From contig NC_088775.1 of the NCBI RefSeq assembly GCF_954871325.1, positions 15,663,561 to 15,727,560 on the forward strand: a stretch of DNA of 64,000 nucleotides. Direction: 5' to 3'. The notes under the pieces were generated by a model, which made no database searches, was not told the DNA's origin, and saw only the letters and a program-made list of their open reading frames with translations. Both the position numbers and the translations under genes were made by a program. This document shows, piece after piece, positions 1-40,760 of this stretch. This stretch comes from Gordionus sp. m RMFG-2023 (taxonomy: Eukaryota > Nematomorpha > Gordioida > Chordodea > Parachordodidae). Numbering within the stretch: position 1 is the stretch's first letter; every line of letters starts with the position of its first letter.

Positions 1-1736
1 TTACTAGATTTGATTCAAAATTTTAGATAGTGTTTCCCAATCAAAAAGTTATTTAAATTTCTATTTGCTCCAGATATGCTTTCAAGCATATTAATATACT
101 ATACCATCTGGTTGTGATATTTAATAGACTTTTGATTGATTGAATTTTTAAAGGATGTCAAAATAATTATATGTTAAAATAGGTATAAAATAAAAATTAA
201 TCCTAATCTTGATTGACCTCAAAAATTCACAACTGTTTTGTTGACCAATTATTAGAATAAAAATGCATAAAATATGGAAATTATTTTCAAAAAATTTTGC
301 GCATTTTAATAAACGACATGGCGCACAGGTCTACTAATAGGTAAGGTCGCTAAATATTTTACATATATATATTAGATAAAGAACTGAAAGAGCGACTAGA
401 AATTAAGAAAAAAACATTTTAAAAAAAACATAAAAAAATATAATTCAACATCGAATTGTAATTTATGGTAAGATCCTTCTAAATTTATCAGAGTATTGCT
501 AGATTATCTTAATGATTGAGCGCGTCTCCATGATTAGTACTTCAAATAATAGTGGGTAAAAAATAAAAAAATATTTTTCATGTAGATTTATGATCAATAA
601 ACATTTATCTTAATTGAAATATATTTTAAAAATGAGTATCGATTGGTAGGAATAAGATTATTTATTTTATAATAATCTTCAAACCAATGCGGGTGCATAT
701 TAGCAAAAATCGCGTGTCTATAAATCAATCTTAGAAACTTCAATCTCACAGTTATTCATAACTTTTTTCAAAATACATGAATCTATTAGTCAACTAGTCT
801 AATGTTATTAAACGTTTAGATTTAGCCGATTTTTAGGTTGATTAAACAAAACTAGAGGAATTGGTATTCCATATTTTTTGAGAAAAATGGAGGAGTCTTC
901 GGAGTAATGGGAAATCTGAATAAGGTGCTTACGGCTAAATAGCGTCTTATATTCATAATAAAAACAAATAGAGATTATAATATGCTTCTAATGTGTATTA
1001 TTTTTACATTATAATTGGGGACCTTTTCTACGCTGACAAATGTTGTAACACAAGATTAAATTAGAAATTAGGAATTTTGAGATAAAATTGGGGAAAACAA
1101 TGTGTTTTTAGCTCTACGAAAGTCTGTTCAGTTTAGGAAAGGTTAATGATCAGATTATCGGTCTTAGCTCGTAATCGGAACCTCATTTCAGGTTGGTTTT
1201 TGATCCGATCTAGATCAAGGAGAGGATGATATAAGGATATTGCTTATTTATTCAAATTTAGTAAAAAAAAATTCTTATTAAGATTTAAACTCAGAATTAA
1301 ATCTTCAACATACATAAACTGAAAGACTAAAAAATATTTTTTAGGTAAACCTATAGTATGAAAATAAAATCTCAAATGAAAATATTTTTTTGATCAAATT
1401 TTGCCAAAATTTTTTAAGTATATCTTTAGTAATTTTGATGCATAAAAAATCTTTCAAAAATCATAATTTTTATTCAAAAACTTTAATATCCTTAGCTATA
1501 TCGATTTTAAATAATATTCAAAATAATTGAAAATTTGTGTGACAGTGGTAAACCTCAAAATATGAAATGGGGTTGTTTAGAAATAAATACTGGACTATCG
1601 AAGGGTTTGTTTTCGTCATAGCATGGCATATTCCTACCTATTAGAAACCATTGAATAATAATAAAAGAGGTCGTTTACCCGATTTTTATGGGGGAAAAAA
1701 GTAAGGTCTTAGCAATAAATTAATTTTATATCATAC
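1..1736. other. Drp1 3' intron region, no gene seen
   Basis: AT-rich DNA, presumably inside the last Drp1 intron. The segment GGCGCACAGGTCTACTA near 319-340 resembles the ends of GC-containing hAT-type repeats seen elsewhere (compare 25195-25215). The terminal Drp1 exon was looked for and not found. Confidence 0.5.
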
Positions 1737-28618
<26,882 letters not shown>

Positions 28619-31600
28619 GATAATGAATCAAAAATCGTTTAATGCAAATAATTGGTAAGTTTTCCAAGAGGAATAATATTAAACAGATGATAATTGCTAA
28701 ATTCTAATTTTATTTTAAAAAAATTTTGTAGCAAATCAAATAAGTCTAAATATAATTTATAAATATGTTAGTATTATTACTATTCTAAAAGTCTCCATTT
28801 GAAAATTTCATGGTTCTCAAATCCCCAAGTCACTGTAGGGAGGGAAGTCATAGATATCTTTAATTAGCAGGTCAGATCAACAGCTCAACGCATTTAAGGC
28901 CACAAATAGGCCCTCATACATGCCCTAACTCTTTGAGTCATTATACCTGACTTATTAAAAAGTAAAGTAAATTGATTTGAATTAAGTTTTTTTTTTATTT
29001 TATAAATACTTTCCGATGTATTCTTTATTCAAAAAGAAAATAACTTAAGAACCTATATATGCTGTTTGGAGAGAAACAGATAAAGATTCGGCGAGAGATT
29101 CAAACTGATTGAATATGTGTTGGTATAATATGATCCGAAAAGGTGAAAGGTAGGCATGGATTTATAAAAAATATATTTATTTTATTTAATTCATTTTAAA
29201 ATACAACTATACAACTAACTTTTCCGAATTCAATTTATTGATAACAATCGATTAAACTATTAATATTATATCAAGTGAAAGAAATATTACAATATCCGTA
29301 AGGTAAAAATTTAAATTAATATAATTTAAAATAAAATTCAAATATATTAACATGAACCATGTTAGAAATACAGGAATTTAAGTTTAAACAAATCATAGAT
29401 TCAATACTTTAGTCATTTTTAATTTATTATAATATAAAAATAAACATTACAATTTTACATTTTAAAAATAATTTACGTTTTTTTAATTATCTTTTAAACA
29501 AGTACACTATGTATATATTAATGTAAAATATCAATGAATGAGTTTTAAACATTTAAAAGTAAAAATAACGTAAATATATCTCTAGATTATATAGAAAAAT
29601 TTAAAACAAAAAATAAATAGAAGTTAAGTGTTATAACAAAAACATAAAAATAAATCAAAATTAATTTGAACAAAACTCGATATATTATTATTCTCACCTT
29701 TGGGGAAACTCTCAAGTCATTCTCCTTGGTGGTGAAAAGGAGTAATTGTTGAAATACGTTAAAAATCGTTATATACTTTGCCATTGTCAGCATCATAATG
29801 GAAGTAGTTGGCCGCTGAATTCGGCCATAGTTATAGAAAGTCCATATCTTTCGAACTAGATTTTAGAAAATCCTCTCACGGATGATCGCTGATAACAGTC
29901 TTATTTTAAGTTTTTATTAATTTTTTTTTTATCTTTTATGGCTTTAATTTTATTATACTTTTTAATTTTTATTTTATATTTGTAATAGTAATTTTACTCA
30001 TTTAATTATTAGAAGGAATACATTTTTATCGTCGTAGGAGCAAATGTCAGATATTTGGACAATATGTTGGGTTATATGAACCATGTTGGAAATATTTAAC
30101 AAATCATATATTCAATACAATAGTCCTTTTTTATTTTATTATAATATAACAAGAAACTGCATTTTTACATTTTTAAAATATTTTCTATCTATTATATATT
30201 ACATTTCTAATCATCTTTAAACAATTTTTTAACTATATATATATCAAAATTTTAGAATATAAATCAATGTGTTAATAAAATTTTAAAGTAAAATAAAAAG
30301 AAGGTATATCATTAGGATATAAAAAAACAAAATACAAATCGAAGTTAATCATTACAACATTAAATAACAAAAAAAAATAAAACGAAATTAGTTTAAACAA
30401 AAGTCGATCTATTAACAATATAAAACAATTGCTGGGCTTCGACAATATTCGATGAAAATATTATTAATGACAAATTTAAAAAATTCCTTAGCTATTTTAT
30501 CATACATTATTGCCGAGTGTGAAAGGGACTTTAATCTTATGATTTTGATCATGGTAGATGCGAGTTTAAGAGCATACAATTTATCAAATTTATGGTTCAT
30601 AAATGCTGATGGACTTTCGATATCAGAATGTATTCTAGATCCATATATCAAAATATGAAAAAGGAATAAACGCGAGTGCATGAAAAATTTTCAAAGAAAA
30701 ATACAGCCCGCGGAAAACAAAATAAATGAAAAATTTATGGATTCTTTTAAAATTCATAATTATATATGTTTTAATTTTCATAGATATCGGTGGAATTTTA
30801 TGACCTTATTTTTAAATTATAATATAAAAAATTTTTTATTCATATTCATTGTAAAAAAAATATTTAAATAGTCTTATCCCACCCTAGAGGTCTGCATTGG
30901 GCGGGCTTTTGGATCATAAGCCAGCTCACCCAATGTTTTAAAAAAATTTAACCCGCTCGCCCAGCCCGCCCATAGTTTCAAAAAAAATATACCCACCCAC
31001 CCGTTCATTAGTCTAAAATTTTTTAACCGCTCACCTATTATTTATAAAATAATTATAACCCAAGCCCACTTTTATAAAATTTAATTATGGCCATTCTTTT
31101 AAGCATCTAATAAAGTAAATTTCAGCGTTACACCTCTATAAAAAGTTTTATAATTTAAAAAATTACTATATTAAGCATAAAAATATATTCAATTTAATTT
31201 ATGTATAATTTATATGATCAAATAAAATATTTATGAAAAAAATATAAATATAAAATTGATACTTTATGTAATTATAATGCAAAAATAATAATGAATAGAC
31301 ATTTTCTGGATTCAAACATGTTTTGCTCTAAAAACCTTCGATCATAGCTAAATCCTCGTTGAGAAGAAACACTATTTGCAGGAATTGCCAATTTTTCTTG
31401 CTTATCCTAATAGCTTTGGCAAATCTATTTCTTGTAGTTTCCACCAAAGTAGTTTTAAATATACAAAAAAGTTTATTTATTTTAAGAAAAAGGTTTTTAT
31501 GATAACAAAAAAGGACATATAAATTTTTAATATCCAAAAAAGTTCAAAACAAAATTTTTTATTAATATTTACTTAAATGATTTCAAATTTCTTAACCCGC

Positions 31601-32152
31601 CCACCCACTCACATATAGAATTTATCATGAATAGCCCGATCCGAAATAAATTTATATTTTTACCCGACCATGCTTGAATTTATTTAAATATCGAAAAATT
31701 TAATATTTTTTATAAAAATATTGGAGCCCTGTTTCTTGCAATAATTTTAAAGTATATAAATTTATTTCACAAAATTGAATGATATCATATTTAAAATTTT
31801 AAGTCCGACCCTGCCCGAATTTTTTTTTAAATAATTGGCCCGACCTACCCCAAACCGAAAATTATTTTTTAAATACTAGGCAGGGTGGTACTCAGGCCGG
31901 GCCCGGATTTGCAGATCTCTAATGATAATACAGTAAATTCAATATCCGAATGCGACATTCATCTATAACAATATGAAATCTCTTAGTTATATATTTATAG
32001 ATGCACTGCATACTTAGCCTATTATCTTCCCTAATTTAAAAACATAATAAAAAACATAAAATATAGAGAAATAAAAGTATCAAAAATAGTTTTAAATTTT
32101 CTTTCTTTCTCTTTTAATATCTCACGCTTTTTGTTTGAAAGAATATGGTAAC
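28619..32152. other. Intergenic, upstream of Drp1
   Basis: Contains the direct duplication and GC-rich repeats at 30885-31110 and 31590-31921. These run from TAGAGGTCTGCA to an inverted TGCAGATCTCTA and may be two ends of one diverged hAT-like element. No promoter motif for Drp1 could be assigned with confidence. Confidence 0.5.
29352..30420. repeat. Diverged direct duplication upstream of Drp1
   Basis: A block of about 340 nt at 29352-29690 recurs at 30076-30420. Shared landmarks in order are ATGAACCATGTT, AACAAATCATA, ATTCAATAC, TTTATTATAATATAA and AACAAAAGTCGAT. Spacing is about 724 nt. No coding was recognised. Confidence 0.75.
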
Positions 32153-35100
32153 TAGTGTTTGTAGCGGTTCAATTTGGTCCGGTCTTTTTTCTAAAATTGG
32201 ACTTAACATCCCGACCGTTAGGCCGACTAATAGTCGTAATCGAGGAGACCGACTAAAAACTTTAGTGACTAAATTAGTTGATAGTCGAGCTTAGTTAAAC
32301 CATCTAGCCGGCTTATTTGATCTATAGTTGATTAAATTGAATTCTAAAGCCGAACTTGTATCACTGTATAGTCAGGGAAAAATTAAAGTGCAAACATGGT
32401 AAATTGAGATTTCAGTAAAGATAAACCATAGAAAAGTGAGAATATTTATATTCGCAGCAGATGTTATATAAATATTATTAAAAACTACCACTCTAGACTA
32501 AAATATATCATTATCTATACTATTTTAGAGAATATTTATTAGAAAAATTAACAATTTTTAGCTATTTATGATCCATCTCATTTTGTTTTGGATATTGTGT
32601 TTATAAAATTTAAAGCACCATTGAAAATTATTAAAGTCGATTATTTGTCAATTACAACAAAAAAAATATGATCTTTACCAATGAGTTAATACACGATAAA
32701 TAATACCTGTTAATAAATATAGAAGAAACCAGCTCTATTTTGAGCTTTTTGATTTAAATAACCAAAATATTATAAAAATTACCATTAACAAAAATAATTG
32801 CTATAATTTCATTATATTAAATAATTGTTGGTTCAAGCATATTTTTTTGTTCACATCCGGAATAACCCCATACCCTCAAGTTTAACAAATTGCAAATATT
32901 TTAAAAAATATCAAATCAATAATTATGAAATTTTGTAGATATATAACAAAATCTTAAACTACTATAAAAACCAGGTCAAATTACTTTGAAGTTTTTTTAC
33001 CAAGTATGCCTTACAAAATACGAATTGAATATAGCATTATTCATATTCGATTGAATCGAATAATTGCATTATTCGTATCGTACATAATTAAAACATTATT
33101 CGATTTGATTCAATAAACATTCAATTCGAAAATTAAATTCTTTAAAAATATTTCCAAAAATGAAAAAATAGTTTATAAAATTTATAAAGTGATTTATAGA
33201 TGTGGAAAAAAGGTAAAAAATAAGAAGTTTCGCAAGGAACATGTTAAATATTTCTAAATATTACGATTTACCTAGCACATTTGTCAAATATCCAAATTCT
33301 TATATTAAGGTGTGCTTGCAATAATTTTTTTTCTTGTTATTTAATTTTTATTTAAAAAAATTGTTGTCATCATTAGAACTAAAAAACTATGCTCGTAAAA
33401 ATTAAAAATGTTAACTCAAAGCCACCTTATATATGAACATATCAGAGATAACCCATCAGAAAAAAAGGAAAATCTACCCCATTTTATTCGTACTATATGC
33501 AAGTTTTGCCCGTCAAAATTGAAATCTGCGGACATTACAAAAAAGGTATCTGTCTACATCAAGCATCATGTTGCCATGAATGCCATATTTATGAAAATTT
33601 TATTTTATAGGAACATATTTATATTCAATGTTTTATGATAATTTCACAATAAAAAAAATCTTGTATAAAATTTCTTAAATTATTTAAAATCTTATATCGT
33701 AAAATTTTTATGATAGATTAGATTAGTATTAAAGTAACTCGTTCATAGGATTCGTAGTGCAGGCTTATAAATAATTTCAAATATTTATGAATAATTTCGA
33801 ATATTATATTAGTTTACTTTCCAAGGAGGCTATCTAAACTTTTTTTTACTTCTTATTTTCTTCTTTGTACGATATTTCATTCTATTTTATTAATATAATT
33901 AGTTTTATTTATGTGTAAAAAGATGCTTAGGGGAGGCTGAGGTTATATTGGCCATAAAAAATTTAAGTGATAAAATATAGATTAGAAAATTAAGGTAGAA
34001 ATTAATATTTAAGAAAAAAATCTTTTAGTATTTTATTTATAAAATTTAAAAAAATGAAAATTTAAGAAATATAAAAACACCCTTGGTATCTATTATCCTT
34101 TCGTGTGGGGTGTATCATAGCGCATTTTATTTTTGAAAATTTTTGTATAAAAATTAAGCTGACTCCTAGGTAAATAAATTGTCAAAACCAAGTTCATCCA
34201 TAATTATATATATCATCCGGTTGGTCACTTAAAACCGTCATATAATTTACAGAAAAATAAGTCAATCATCTATTGTCATTCGTGCCCCGAATGCTTTTAT
34301 AAATTTAATTGGATTTTTTTATTCAAAATAATACCTGCAAATGGCTAATAAGTACCCCGCCAAAACCTGCAACTGGTCTTCTCGATTAATTAAAATTTGA
34401 TTTCAAGATAATAAATTACTAAAAATATTGTCAATCCCAACATACAATTTATTATACTAATTTTTTTATTATACAGTTTTTATATAGATTTTATTTTACA
34501 AATAGTTTACATGATATTTTTAATATATTTTTTTAAATTACGTATATATGTTTTACTTTTAACGTTCAATTTGACTAATAAAAAATTCATTCTTTAAAAA
34601 AAAAAAAATGTTTTTTATAATGATAATTGAGATTAGTTTATAATTTAGAATTTATGTTTAGTCGTATTGAATCTAACCATATATATGATTCAGATGAAAT
34701 TTCTGGTTCAATCCATTAGGATATTTCTCCAAGGGCATCGAAATAGGCTAATTAGATCCAAAAAGGCTGTAACAGCTTTATGTCGAAGGTCCCATCTTAT
34801 CAAGTGCTTTTTGCAGTTTCCTTCTTTCTATATCATAGAAATAATTCTATTCAGCAAATTCTGTCTAATTGGATATCTGAACAATTCATATAAACAAGAA
34901 ATTTAAGTAATCATATTTATTAATAGAGATAAATTAAATGAATTTTTTTAATTTCCTGTATCCATCAGTGTTTAAGGTTTTAAAATGTAAGAAAATAAAC
35001 TTAAAATTTTTATGAGCTAAAAAATACAAAGAAAAAATATTTAAAGTTTTTAACTTTTTGCTAATTTTTAAAATAAAATATAATATATTTGAAATAGATT

Positions 35101-35873
35101 ACTTTGCAATTATCATATTATGAAAACATTTTATATTTTTTGAAAGATTTTTGCTATGGTGGAGAGGATTCATCGCTTGGTACGCGCTTGTTATAAGTAA
35201 AATATGATCTTTACCTAATAATATTTATAAAACGATATACTTGTTTCAAAAATGTAGAGAAAACAAAGATTTTGGACTTTTTGACAAGTCCATAAAATTT
35301 GTCTTGATTTTAAAATCATAAATTATATTTTTATTAAAATTTATTTTGCTGTTTATAACTTATATACATGACGTGGTTAAAAATTATTTAACCCGTCCGC
35401 TCGTCCGTTTTATAAAATTATTTTACTCTCTCACCTTTAGATGGGAGGGCGTGGGTTAAAAACCCGCTCGTATCAGTAAAAAAATTCAAAAAAGCTTAAA
35501 ATAACGATTCAGACAATTGTCACTTTACTATGGTACATTTAGTTCATCTTCCCTAAAATCTCAATTTAACATGTTTACAATTTTTTTTTTATTCATTTGC
35601 GTCAAAAAAATTTAAAAATAAAGATTATATGACAATTGTCACTTTTCTATGGTTCATCTTCATTGAAATACCAATATAATATGTTCACAATTTATATTTT
35701 TACCCCGAATATACATTGATGCAAGCTCGGCTCAAAAATTTGTCAACTAAAGTGGTTAACTAAACCTATTAAATGAATCAATTAGGCCAACTAAATGGAT
35801 CAACTTAATCGATTAATTATGACTATTTGTTAGTCATCTTTTAGCCGACTAATTTAGTTGATTAACAACACTA
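32153..35873 (+). mobile_element. hAT transposon, diverged, with BED-like finger
   Basis: The left end TAGTGTTTGTAGC... with internal GACTAATAGTCG, TTAGTTGATAGTCGAGC and ACCATAGAAAAGTGA is mirrored at the right end: CACTTTTCTATGGT, then TTAGTCGGCTAA-type sequence and TTAACAACACTA. At 33408-33640 the plus strand encodes CKFCPSKLKSADITKK followed by VYIKHHVAMN, resembling a BED zinc finger (CxxC...H) of hAT transposases. The body has no other intact coding. The flanks show no convincing target duplication. Confidence 0.55.
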
Positions 35874-38800
35874 ATTGCTAATAACTATTATATTTTGAAA
35901 TATTTATTTTTATGATCATATTAATTGAATATTATTTTTAAAAAATAGGAACAAGATTGATTCAATGGTAGAGAGCCTTAAATTTATAAAATTTATTAGA
36001 ACAAAATATTTTTTGCTATCCTGCCCTATACTTTTTCTCGAAGTCTTATTTTATAAAATGCGCAAAGGAACTCAGGCTTTATTAATATATTAATCATTGA
36101 GTTCTCAATCAATTTTGCCAGTCAATAACCAAGAGTTATATTAGACTGTCTTCATCGAATTTTGAATGGTGATTCAAAAATAATTTACATCTAAGTGAAA
36201 TAAGGGATTTCTCTAATTCAATTTATTTTGAATACGATCTTTATATAGATAATTTTTTATCCTTTGTGTAAAATATTAGTTCAAAATTTAATAGGAATCT
36301 GAATCTAATATTGAGACGCAGTCTTAAGCATGAAGTTTGCCAAACATCTCATACACTAATTCTGTATTTTAAGCCAATATATAATGCTTAACTACAATAC
36401 ATGAGGTTTGTTTTTTTAAAACTAATCATCATGTCAAATTTATCTATCATTTTTTTTAAAAAATGACAATTTTCAACACAAATAATAAAATAGTCTTTTA
36501 CTCCAATAACAGCTCTCAAGAGACCCTCAGAAACTCTACAACCTCGAGAAAATTAATCTCACAATCTTCTTTTCTCTCTTCTTGATCCCTTATAGCTTTT
36601 CCGTGCTCCATAGAAATATTTTTCTAAAGAACATTCGTTAATAGAAGCTACAAGTTTTTATTTTAATAAATACAATATAAGGCGAAAGGATATTTTTAAA
36701 TTTTAAACCTTTATCAGATTTTAAAATTATATAAAATTTATTAATTTATTTTTAAAAGGTATTTTAGTTAAAGATATTTAAATATACTGGTTGGTTGAAT
36801 ATTATTTTATTTTTTTAAACAATTCATGAATTTACGGCACTTAGAAATTTTTTTTAAAGATAACTTTATTGCATAGGGAATATTATATTATATAAAATAA
36901 ATATATCAGGCAAAATTCTGTCAAAGAATGCTTTCTATTATATTTGCTGACACAATTGATTTCTAACTTTTTTTTTCTTTAGCCATGAGAATGTCTTAAA
37001 AAAATTAAGTTCTATTGATTTTTATTAAATTATAATATTAAATATAAATTTCAATATATTGGACAATCTAAGTTTTTTATGTGGAAAAAGGTAAAAAGTA
37101 AAAGAAAAAAAAATATTTTAATAAAAAGAGAAAAAAATAGGCCACTTAAAAGCCACTTACCTTAATTTATTGTTTCAAATAATTATGTATATTTTATGAA
37201 TTATTGATTGAAAGGCAATATAAAAATTATTTTAAGGAAATATTATAATACACATAATTATATTTTATTTTTATAATATATAATAAAAGTTATATATATT
37301 TTTTTCATTTTTTCATTAAAATCATATTTGGTTCTATATACAACTAATTCACTAGTTACTACTAGACCTCATATTAAATAATATTTTATGACATCAAAAA
37401 AACTTTAAAAAAATTTTCTCATTATGTCTTATATAAACGATTATTAGTCAAATATGTTTCGATAAGTCTTATATATAGGATTATTAGTCAAGTATTATCT
37501 TTTTATAATCCTCTCCTAAAATATAAATAAAATCACTTTGAGGATGCATCACCTTACAGTTACAATTACAATATAAATTTTTTGAATAAAAGAATAATGA
37601 AATTGATAGGCTAATTCTCAGCTTTTTATTATTTTAAATATTATATAGCTATTTTGTCCTTTATAAGAATTAAAATTTTCTATTAGTTTAAATACTATTT
37701 TTTTTAAAACCATTATCGGTTTTAGTTAATATAATATAAACATTTTCAATATTAGTTAATCGTTAGCCTTTATAAAAAATAATTTGGCATTTAAAATAAA
37801 ATGATCAAAGTAAAATTAATTAACTATAAAATAATTAAAATTAATCATTCCTATCCATTAAATCTTATTTGCTAAAAAATAAAATACCCGCTTATGGATC
37901 CTAATTTATTTTATAATTCTAGATGAAGTTTAATAATCATCAAAATATAATTAATGCTAATAAAAAAACTACTATAGATTGCTATTATTCTTAAAATATA
38001 AACGGAGGTTCCCGGATAAATGATTCTAAGATTTACCTTCATTTGATATTAGATTCGGACAATGATATCATACATACCCTGTAATCTGAATGTCGTAGCA
38101 ATATTCTTTGTATCTTCATTGATTTATTACTCGTTGGGTAAAACATTTTTTTGAACAAAAAATATCTATAGTTTATATCGTATTCTTATTCTTTTAACTT
38201 TTCTTTATTCAAAAAATTTAAAAAAATATATATAGTAAGTTCTGAAACCATAAGACAGTATAATTACTATCACAACCTTTGTTACTAATTCATTTTTAAA
38301 CTAATGAATATTCTTGTTTCTCCACAATTGAATCGACGGCGCTAAATATTATTAATAAAATAAACTATTGGAATTCTTAACATTTACAAAATCATATTAT
38401 AATACCCTTGGCTAGTATTGTCGAAAGCCTTGATTATTAGTCAAAATATACCCAAGCCTAAAGATTTCGCATAATAATAGCCAAAGGATTTAGCCATTTT
38501 TTGATCAAATCTCGAAACTTAGGGTAATATTTTTTTGGTTAAAATCTTGATATTGACCGTTTAAAAAAAATCGGTTTGACCTTATTTCTAGACCATATTT
38601 TTTTTAAATTTAATTAAACCGTTGTCATTCTTACAACGTTATTTTATCAAATAAGTGCTAACACATTACCTATCTTAAAGTTCTTTTTACAACTTGAGGG
38701 CTTGTCCGGTATCTTAGGACGTAGCTAAAAGCATGCGACCTAGTTTCATAAAATTAAATATACTTAGCAGCCCCAAATTATCAGTTTTAATTCTGGGCAG

Positions 38801-38970
38801 TCGTACCATTAAGTTACTTTACCGAGTGACAGCCTTATAGCCGTCTCTAATAAATTCCTAGTATACACGTGAGGTTAATATTGTATACTATCTTCTTACC
38901 CAAGAACATATTTTGAAATTTTTTATTAGTTCAAGTTAATATTTCTCTTTTTTTTAAGTATTTTAATTTA
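35874..38970. other. Intergenic, AT-rich, nothing recognised except small repeats
   Basis: Mostly poly-A/T-rich DNA. A related pair at about 37433-37505 repeats TAGTCAAATATG / TAGTCAAGTATT-type sequence. Near 38400-38600 is the ATATTTTTTTGGTTAAAATCTTGAT...CGTTT repeat family, also seen at 4010-4080, 40480-40510, 49050-49080 and 61920-61950. Confidence 0.4.
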
Positions 38971-38974
38971 TTTT

Positions 38975-39125
38975 TTTAGATTGTGGTATTTTTGTCCGGG
39001 TTATTATTGTTTTTTGTTTGGGGGTATTTTGTCTTATTTGTCCGTGGAAATTTTTGTCCGGTTGCTTTTCCCTAGGGGACTTTTGTTTATCATTTGTCTG
39101 CATGTTTTATCTACGATCAACTACC
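38975..39125. other. Strand-skewed G/T-rich segment with repeated TTTTTGTCCG
   Basis: TTTTTGTCCGGGTT, TTTGTCCGTGG and TTTTTGTCCGGTT occur within about 75 nt in a stretch with very few A and C. A 62-codon hydrophobic frame crosses it (SYLSVEIFVRLLFPRG) but has no family resemblance and is probably a composition effect. Confidence 0.4.
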
Positions 39126-39989
39126 TGTTTAAACATAACATATTAGTTTTTAATGATGATATTGATTAAAATTGGAATATATTTTAATAATAAAGTAGAA
39201 GCTTTATTGAACGTAAAAAAAACAATTCTGATAATTAAAATTAGACAAATACACGTCTAAAATCAGGGGTGACCGGAGTAAAACGATCGGTATTTTGCAT
39301 TTTTACTATAAAAATTTTAAGCAAAAGTGAAACAAAACAAATTATAATTCATTATTTAGCCCAATCCCTCACCTACAAAATAAAAATGGGTAATGTTCTC
39401 CAATAATACTTTAAGAGCAATGTGTAATTATGTAAACCTAGGGTAAAATGACTAAGAACCAGGGAAAAGTGGTCAAAAAACTGGCATTATTTATTACTTT
39501 TAATTATAAAATAATCAACACAATAATGGAATGTAAAGATATTATAGATATTTACACATTTTGCGTGTGAACATTTTAGACAGATCATCATACATTTCTA
39601 TTATTTCGTTTTTGCAACTATTTTTTAGAATTTTATTCCATGTAACAACCAATTTTTTAATTATGTTTCTTCTTCCTCAAAACTTTTTTTTATATGGTGT
39701 ATAGACATTAACATTTTAAGACTGATCATTTTAACTTTTTTCTCTTAGCTATTTTACCGCAAAACGAAATTTATTATACAATTATTGCACTAAATATATT
39801 TTTAAACGCCTCAAAACTTTAAAATTTTCATTTATAAAATTATGAAACTTGCCCAAAATCTTCTATTAAAATATTTTAAAAATTTTTTAAATTTTGACAT
39901 TTATAATTCCTTAAATTATTTTCATACTTCTCATTTAACTTAAATGTTTCCCGATTAATATAACATTTCTTATTATAATTTGAAATATT

Positions 39990-40245
39990 TTAATTAATAT
40001 TAATTACTTTTTTTCGTAAAACTTTCATATCTTTTTAAACGTTAAGCTAAAATTTATGAAAATTTATTAATTTCTCCAACTTTAAAAAATTAATAAACTT
40101 TCATAAATTAGGAAAAATGATTTAGGCCACTATTTTATTTTTACATTGAAAATAACTTATTTATTTTTACATTAAAAATTGCTATCTGTTTTCGTTAAAG
40201 TTATGAAGTTTATTAATTATATATTGATATTTCGGTCACAGAATA
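39990..40245. repeat. Interspersed repeat R1, intergenic copy
   Basis: Carries AAATTAATAAACTTTCATAA, AAAAATGATTTAGGCCA, TTTTCGTTAAAGTTATGAA and TTCGGTCACAGA in the same order as 20990-21290. Family unknown. Confidence 0.6.
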
Positions 40246-40760
40246 AGCTATAAAGGTACCAATATTATTTTACAGCTAAGACTTTAATGAACATGTGTGG
40301 AAAATGTTAAATCAATAGGATATAAACATTTTGCTACCAGTAAGTGATTTTTATAATTTATTTGTAAAAATGATATTTTGGCATCATATGCTGAGCCAGG
40401 ATTATTTGCCAAAATATGAACATAGATTAGAAATTACTTATAGAAATTAGTGTTGTTGAACAGTTCTATTTTTAAAAACGGCTAGCTAAATATTTTAGCC
40501 AAAAATATTATGCAAGCCTTGAAGAAAATATTGTTTAAAAAAACCCCGCACCGGGCGGCGTGACCCTACTAAAAATAGTTATGGCCTCCATACATGGATA
40601 TTGAATTTGTTTCTAATGACTAAAAAACAAATATCTCCAAAATATATTGGCCCCAGATAAACTTTTACACCCCCCCCCCCCATTAATATATTGATATTGT
40701 GTTTATTCTCTGGGAATGGGGGAAAAGGGGAGGGGAAAGGGAATTTTTATTAGTGTAAAA

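Noticed and set aside
38981-39169. 62-codon hydrophobic frame read as a membrane protein
   Set aside because: Explained by the G/T-rich composition; no neighbouring splice sites or homology.
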